From Epiperipatus broadwayi (lineage: Eukaryota > Onychophora > Udeonychophora > Euonychophora > Peripatidae): a stretch of DNA of 64,000 bases. The stretch spans positions 436,001 through 500,000 of the forward strand of contig JAQFVV010000448.1 in the NCBI GenBank assembly GCA_028023455.1, written 5' to 3'. Every line of letters starts with the position of its first letter. Within the stretch, counting starts at the first letter, position 1. The position numbers and the translations under genes were made by a program. Positions 58,765 through 64,000 of the stretch are shown piece after piece. The notes beneath the pieces are model-generated. The model was given only the letters and a program-made list of their open reading frames with translations. It was not told where the DNA came from and ran no database searches.

Positions 58765-61020
58765 GTGAAAAGTTATTTTAATTTGATAAATTTGTTTGTG
58801 TTGTTTATATATTTTGTACCGTTATGTCCTAATATTTGATCCAGGGAGAATTTGCCTTTGACTCTCTTAACAGGTATAAACAGATACATATAGCAACTTT
58901 TACACCTTTATATAGGTTACAACTAGCCTTATTGATACTCAATTTATTATAAAGCTATTATATAAGAATGAAACAGGTCTGTGTGCCTATTAAAACTAAT
59001 ATTTAGCTGTTTAATGCAAAGTTAACTCAATAAATCAGAAAACTGAATAATGTAAACTGTTTAACATTTATTAAACATGATAAAACGAATTAAAAATAAA
59101 ATATTTTAACAGTAATAAGTAATTATGTATATGTCAAATATGAACCTCTACCATTCCATCAGTTAATAATTTTATAGTTTCATCCCCTTTTCCCGATGTT
59201 AGAAATCCTTTATGGCACTCATTATTTACAAGATCATGAAAAATAAAAATAATGATTTAAAATGGTCACGACACTATCTGAGTTGGGTATCCATTGACAC
59301 ATTCATAGTAATATCGTGGTTCATTCCTGTTTGAAAACGATCTACTTGATTAGGTCCCCCAACTAAGTCTAAATACATAATACAGGGATTTTCACAAGAC
59401 AGTTAGTCGTTTACACCAAAATAACATATAGCAATTGTTAATCAACAATAACAAACAAATAACTTGAATTCTGTAATTTCTCAAATGTTGTAATTAATCT
59501 GAGATAATAGATGAAGCTCTTACCTCCATTTATATGGATAACTAGATGTCAAGTTGCTAGAAATTTGCTGGGCTGATCTAAATTTTATTTACAATAGTAA
59601 TAATAAAAAAATAACTAAATTTAACCATTCCCCCTTTCTTTTCTGCTAAAATTAAAAATGGAATCTTCCACAGCATGAACTGTGAAGTTCAAGCTTAATG
59701 AGTATGAAAATAAAACAACAAACAAAAGAAATAATCAAAGAAAATTTACAATAATAATCATTTTCTGAAAAATTAATAATTGAATCAAAGTTCATTGAAT
59801 CATCCTGGCAATAGTCCATGATGTTTTAGTGTAAAGATCTCTAATAAACAGTTCAGTTCTCCATATCACTTTTCTCTGGCAAAGGATTGCTCACGCAGCA
59901 ATGTCTCCTGGTGTCATTTAAAATATAAACACATCGCTCCTTAGCTGGTCTATCTCTTGATTCTCTTGTGTACACTCCATCTTGGACAGTAGGCATCTTC
60001 TTGGGTGTAAATGGTAAAGTAGATAATGGAAGTTTCATGCAGTCGTGTTAGGGAAGAAAGCAGTCAACACTACAGCATGACTGTTTTACCCCATATGCAT
60101 TTCAGAGTATATTATATAATTATTTGTAATCATAAATCATGATTTAATATTGAATAATTTTTTATGTTTGTCAGGTGAATTATCTACCAGCAATATTTGT
60201 GTTCTTTTTCAATCGAGGTTCGAAAATATCAAAACTCATTCACGATCAGAAAATAATCTAGTTATTACAAAAATTTATAAAAATCTGCTTAATTTCACTT
60301 TATAACTATTGCTGTTAAATTTGATGTAATTTTATATTACTGTATTTGATTAATAACATTTATAACTTTGAACAACAGTTTCCACTTTCCAGTATTTGAA
60401 ATTTCAGTTCAGTTGATACGAACTTATGCATTGCTTTCAAGAAGAAAGATTTTAAATTGATTTTGCTTTTATATTGCCCACGATTTACATTGCGCAGTAC
60501 ACTAAAATTTTCATTTTTTCTTAGATTGATATAACTGCTTATTGTTATGTTCGTTTCATTAATAAAAAATAAAATAGTAAAATCATAGTTTTATTTTATA
60601 CTCAGTTTCCTAGTGACTAAACTTGACATCATGTCATCTCCAAGTTTGCTTAGTTTCAGTTTGCATCACATTTTATTGTCTAGTTTAGAGCATATAATAT
60701 AATACATGTAAGCTTATCTAATAGTATACATATATAATTTCTTTCTGTAATACTTTGCTATACTAAACGATTCACTAAAAAAAAAAGTCTATTATGACTT
60801 TCTCTTTGCTTAAAGGTTACTAAATAAACATACATATTGTACATATATATGTGCTTAAAATAGTTAAATAACATTCCTATTATTTGTACAAGTTTTAAAA
60901 TGGGTTTAATTTAATATGTGAGCTAATCTTGGCTGGAATGATTGAGTTGTAATCTATACCTTACAATATCTATCTCATATATGCTCCAAAATGAGAGACC
61001 TATATGAAGAATCTATAATT
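58765..61020. other. Following VWA8 intron, unassigned sequence
   Basis: 58830-58990 and 59130-60060 are of higher complexity, with more G/C than usual here, and are probably mobile-element remains, but neither strand gave a recognisable motif. The - strand frame 59853-60038 is polar and has no identified relative. 60060-61020 is plain AT-rich intron. Confidence 0.4.
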
Positions 61021-61025
61021 TATAG

Positions 61026-61745
61026 TGTTATATCCGCAAGAATGTCTGTGCGGTCAGCAAATAACTATTTCTACAGTTCGCTAAAGTTCAATTCCCATGC
61101 TGTTCTCTTGCAATGAATGCTCTCCAATGAAGGGTCTGCAACGAATGCTCTGCAACGGATGCTCTGCAATGAATGCTCTCCAACGAATGCTCTGCAACGA
61201 ATGCTCTCCAACGAATGGTCTGCAACGAATGCTCTCCAACGAATGGTCTGCAACGAATGCTCTCCAACGAATGATCTGCAACAAATGCTCTCCAAGGAAT
61301 GGTCTGCAATGAATGCTCTCAATATCTCCGCTGTGGTCTCCCCATCTCTGTGGGCTTTTTCAGCTACACCCGTGGACTACATTTCCACTGGGCGCTGATC
61401 ATTAACTGCAAGCACTGACGAGAGATATCTCTACTCGAATTGAACAGACGTCTACTGGCGTTGTACCCTAAATACTGCCTACTCAAATACTGCCCTGCGT
61501 AATTGTTACCCAGTCTTCTTATCACTTTCTAACTGCAACAATTAATACACTGTCCAATAAGGTATCGTCTCTTATCCAGAAAAATTTGCAATCAGCAAAA
61601 TCTCTTGGAATTGTCGATTGCCATTACATCAATGCCTTAATTACTTTCCACAGTTATCAGTGCGCGATCTAAAACAACCTCTCGAATAAATTCTAGTTTT
61701 TTCTGGACTGCACAAACATGTCTGCCATTTTTATAAAACACTACA
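61026..61745 (-). repeat. LTR 1 of the TRIM-like array (3' LTR)
   Basis: A 720-bp LTR: + strand TGTTATATCCGCAAGAATG at its left end, ..AAAACACTACA at its right end. It contains 15 units of the 14-bp minisatellite. The 99-bp length difference from LTR 2 is almost exactly seven minisatellite units. Confidence 0.85.
61110..61319. repeat. 14-bp minisatellite, 15 units, in LTR 1
   Basis: Units of the form (G/C)CAA(C/T)GAATG(C/G)TCT, mostly alternating between GCAACGAATGCTCT and CCAACGAATGGTCT to give a 28-bp higher-order period. Because 14 is not a multiple of 3, all frames read as a 14-residue repeat (such as MLCNECSPTNALQR), which explains the several overlapping open frames on both strands; these are not genes. 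Confidence 0.95.
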
Positions 61746-62071
61746 CCTCTTTCCACTCCAGAAAAACCCTTTTTGGCATCCCTTGGTGTTGTTTTTCTAT
61801 TCCTACTTTCCTGTTATTTCACTCAGAAATGTACGATTTAACTGCTGCTGAAACTTTTTCGCCCCTTCCATGTTCAATGGTGACTGCGCAAGCGTGGTGG
61901 AACTCAGCTTCCGATGTTAACTGCGCAAGCGTTTTATTTCCAAACTTTCACTTCCGTTGTTAACGTTATACTAACTGGGATTTCCATTTTCACCAGGTTT
62001 CCCCGTTTATAGCTAAACTTGTTGTTCAAAACTTATTCGCTACTCACAGGTTCCAAATGTGACTGCACCAA
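61746..62071 (-). other. Internal region 1 of the TRIM-like element with PBS, PPT and a 22-codon frame
   Basis: From the LTR 2 side (- strand): TTGGTGCAGTCACATTTGGA (PBS-like, 62071 downward), a leader, then ATG at 61871-61869 opening MEGAKKFQQQLNRTFLSEIT then GK and a stop at 61803. The region ends at the purine tract next to LTR 1. The same small frame survives in the second internal region as MEPAKKFQQQLNRTFLSKIT then GK. It could be the remnant of a gag start; no function can be claimed. Confidence 0.75.
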
Positions 62072-62692
62072 TGTTATATCCGCAAGAATGTTTGTGCTTT
62101 CAGCAAATAACTATTTCTACAGTTTGCTAAAGTTCAATTCCCATGCTGTTCTCTTGTAACGAATGCTCTCCAACGAATGGTCTGCAATGAATGCTCTGCA
62201 ATGGATGCTCTCCAATGAATGGTCTGCAACAAATGCTCTCCAATGAATGGTCTGCAACGAATGCTCTCAGTATCTCCGCTGCGGTCTCCCCATCTCTGTG
62301 GGCTCTTTCAGCTACACCCATGGATTACATTTCCACTGGGCGCTGGTCATTAACCACAAGCACTGACGCGAGATATCTCTATTTGAATTGAACAGACGTC
62401 TAGTGGTGTTGTACCCTAAATACTGCCTACTCAAATACTGCCCTGCATAGTTGTTACTCAGTCTTCTTATCGCTTTCTAACTGCAACAATTAATACACCG
62501 TCCAATAAGGTATCGTCTCTTATCCAGAAAAATTTGCAATCAGCAAATATCTCTTGGAATTGTCGATCGCCATTATGTCAATGCCTTAATTACTTTCCAC
62601 AGTTATCAGCGCGTGATCTAAAACAACCTCGAATAAATTCTAGTTTTTTCTGGACTGCATAAACATGTCTGCCATTTTTACAAAACACTACA
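62072..62692 (-). repeat. LTR 2 of the TRIM-like array
   Basis: A 621-bp LTR with both ends intact and eight minisatellite units (62156-62267). It serves as 5' LTR for internal region 1 and as 3' LTR for internal region 2. Confidence 0.85.
62156..62267. repeat. 14-bp minisatellite, 8 units, in LTR 2
   Basis: Same unit as in LTR 1 (for example CCAACGAATGGTCT and GCAATGAATGCTCT), with eight copies. The length polymorphism between LTRs of one array shows that the array expands or contracts after, or during, replication. Confidence 0.93.
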
Positions 62693-62965
62693 CCTCCCTC
62701 CACTCCAGAAAAATCCTTGTTGGCATCCTTTGGTTTTGTTTTTCTATTCCTACTTTCCTGTTATTTTACTCAGAAATGTACGATTTAACTGCTGCTGAAA
62801 CTTTTTCGCCGGTTCCATGTTCAATGGTGACTGCGCAAGCGTGGTGGAACTCAGCTTCCGATGTTAACTGCGCAAGCATTTTATTTCAAAACTTTCACTT
62901 CTGTTGTTAACGTTATACTAACTGGGATTTCCATTTTCACCAGGTTTCCCCATTTATAGCTAAAC
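62693..62965 (-). other. Internal region 2 of the TRIM-like element
   Basis: Collinear with internal region 1 (TTTAACTGCTGCTGAAACTT, TGCGCAAGCGTGGTGGAACT, GTTAACGTTATACTAACTGG) but it stops at ATAGCTAAACT, without the PBS. It joins directly to TTCTCTTGCAACG in the middle of LTR 3. The deletion therefore removed the PBS and the adjoining end of LTR 3. Confidence 0.8.
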
Positions 62966-63465
62966 TTCTCTTGCAACGAATGCTCTCTAACAAATGGTCT
63001 GCAACGAATGCTCTGCAACGGATGCTCTCCAATGAATGGTCTGCAACGAATGCTCTCAATATCTCCGCTGCAGTCTTCCCATCTCTGCGGGGTTTTTCAG
63101 CTACACCCGTGGACTACATTTTCACTGGGCGCTGGTCATTAACCACAAACACTGACGCGAGATATCTCTACTCAAATTGAACAGACATCTACTGGCGTTG
63201 TACCCTAAATACTGCCCTGCATAGTTGTTACTCAGTCTTCTTATTGCTTTCTAACTGCAACAATTAATACACTGTCCAATAAGGTATCGTCTCTTATCCA
63301 GAAAAATTTGCAATCAGCAAATATCTATTGGAATTGTCGATCGCCATTACATCAATGCCTTAATTACTTTCCACAGTTATCAGCGCACGATCTAAAACAT
63401 CCCGAATAAATTCTAGTTTTTTCTGGAGTGCACAAACATGTCTGCCATTTTTACAAAACACTACA
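62966..63465 (-). repeat. LTR 3 of the TRIM-like array (truncated)
   Basis: Keeps the TGTAGTG end (- strand) at 63465 next to the TATAG duplication, but lacks about 85 bp or more at the other end. It holds six 14-bp minisatellite units (62973-63056). It also lacks one short phrase (CTACTCAAATACTGCC) present in LTRs 1 and 2. Confidence 0.8.
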
Positions 63466-63470
63466 TATAG

Positions 63471-63849
63471 GGTTTGTAATTTAAGACTACAGAATTATAC
63501 ATGATGACATTAAAGCCATGTGCATATATATGAAAACCTAATTCCCTCACACTATCACAATCTGAATATTTATTTGGTTAGTAAATATTGCTAGCTCTTA
63601 TGACTAAATCTACCATCAATAAATAATACTGGTAGTATGAATTGATGTTCATTTGCATAGATCTATCTAACTAATATAAAACAAAGTAACTAAAGCGAGG
63701 ATATTTAATTTAATAAATAAATATTTTATTTACATTGGTAACTAGATGTAAGTCATAAAATTATATTAAAATAACATTAACTTATAATATCACATGATCA
63801 CTATCTCATACTAGCACAATAATTGTTATTAAACAATTCAAAACAAAAC
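63471..63849. other. AT-rich intron, nothing recognised
   Basis: Sequence between the TRIM-like array and the last R1 copy. It has weak resemblance to 59540-59720 (GGTAACTAGATGTAAGT versus GGATAACTAGATGTCAAGT), which may mean a further old repeat family; not enough to call. Confidence 0.35.
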
Positions 63850-64000
63850 AACACTCTCCATATAGTAGTGCCATCTTGTGCTAACAAGAGCAATCAATGG
63901 ATGCCAGAAGGCTTGTGCATAAAATCCCTATCTAGTGCCTACTCATCCAATATCCCCAGACTAGTTTCTGGCTTGTGGCCTTCATCAGTGAGGAGCCTTG
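63850..64000. repeat. Dispersed repeat R1, copy 3 (cut by window end)
   Basis: ACTCTCCATATAGTAGTGCC, GGATGCCAGAAGGCTTGTGC, CTACTCATCCAATATCCCCA and CTGGCTTGTGGCCTTCATCA match copy 2 at high identity. The opening phrase matches the hairpin at 19247-19281. The element continues past the end of the window. Confidence 0.78.

Larger units (their letters stand above)
61026..63465 (-). mobile_element. TRIM-like non-autonomous LTR retrotransposon, tandem triple-LTR array
   Basis: Three LTRs on the - strand (63465-62966 truncated, 62692-62072, 61745-61026) are separated by internal regions of only about 270 and 326 bp. Each complete LTR runs TGTAGTG...GATATAACA (- strand). The LTR at 62072 is followed by a primer-binding-site-like TTGGTGCAGTCACATTTGGA. 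The LTRs ending 61745 and 62692 are preceded by purine tracts GGAGTGGAAAGAGG and GGAGTGGAGGGAGG. The array is flanked by TATAG on both sides (61021-61025 and 63466-63470), a perfect 5-bp target-site duplication. No gag or pol is present, so any movement would need another element's proteins. Confidence 0.85.

Noticed and set aside
59853-60038. Polar - strand frame of 61 codons as a conserved peptide
   Set aside because: No family resemblance; it lies in an unassigned complex patch that is probably an old mobile element.
61071-61398. Several overlapping frames encoding 14-residue repeats (such as CSPTNALQRMLCNE)
   Set aside because: They are produced by a 14-bp minisatellite that stays open in every frame; no host protein is implied.
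61110-63056. Regular repeats considered as a CRISPR array
   Set aside because: Units are 14 bp and contiguous, without unique spacers, and the DNA is from an animal.

Overview
The window is nuclear DNA of a multicellular animal, almost certainly an invertebrate. It is very AT-rich, has GT-AG spliced exons separated by introns of up to 18 kb, and is crowded with decayed transposable elements. No species can be named. The best preserved LINE resembles elements I associate with chelicerates, but that is only a hint. There is no bacterial operon, CRISPR array, rRNA gene or intact tRNA gene.

Only one host gene can be supported: the middle of VWA8 (von Willebrand factor A domain-containing protein 8, a mitochondrial AAA ATPase) on the + strand. 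Eight consecutive internal exons (5213-5326, 5446-5614, 12523-12597, 19830-19945, 37932-38032, 38139-38245, 55121-55345, 58623-58764) join in frame into 349 codons without a stop. They cover the end of the first AAA module and the Walker A and Walker B segments of the second. The gene continues beyond both ends of the window. Two introns are about 110 bp; the rest are 3.3-18 kb because they are filled with mobile DNA.

Intron contents, left to right. Before exon a: two LINE reverse-transcriptase relics. Intron 2: a 1.28 kb TIR transposon (7196-8471), a 3' LINE fragment, a 79-bp-arm inverted repeat, a second hairpin and a perfect 60-bp tandem duplication. Intron 3: a nearly full-length but broken APE-type LINE on the - strand (about 15.3-18.83 kb), a dispersed repeat (R1) and a long imperfect hairpin. 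Intron 4: an 8.6 kb Gypsy-type LTR retrotransposon (22022-30615) with paired LTRs, PBS, PPT and TSD, sitting inside a hAT transposase relic and itself carrying about 3 kb of foreign DNA in gag; then a large fold-back (33.4-33.94 kb), another R1 copy and a second type of LINE relic. Intron 6: a very decayed copy of the first LINE family, a possible internal promoter and first exon near 43.1 kb, a second dispersed repeat family (R2), and a Penelope-like element relic split by a 109-bp mariner-type MITE. Intron 7: a second hAT relic split by a relative of the 7.2 kb TIR element. After exon h: a striking array of three LTRs and two tiny internal regions (61026-63465), bounded by a perfect TATAG duplication, which I read as a TRIM-like non-autonomous LTR retrotransposon with a 14-bp minisatellite inside its LTRs.

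The elements are layered: Gypsy into hAT, an unidentified insert into Gypsy, a TIR element into hAT, a MITE into Penelope. The relative order of several insertions can therefore be read directly. The most novel-looking item is the TRIM-like triple-LTR array; its primer binding site resembles that of the Gypsy element.
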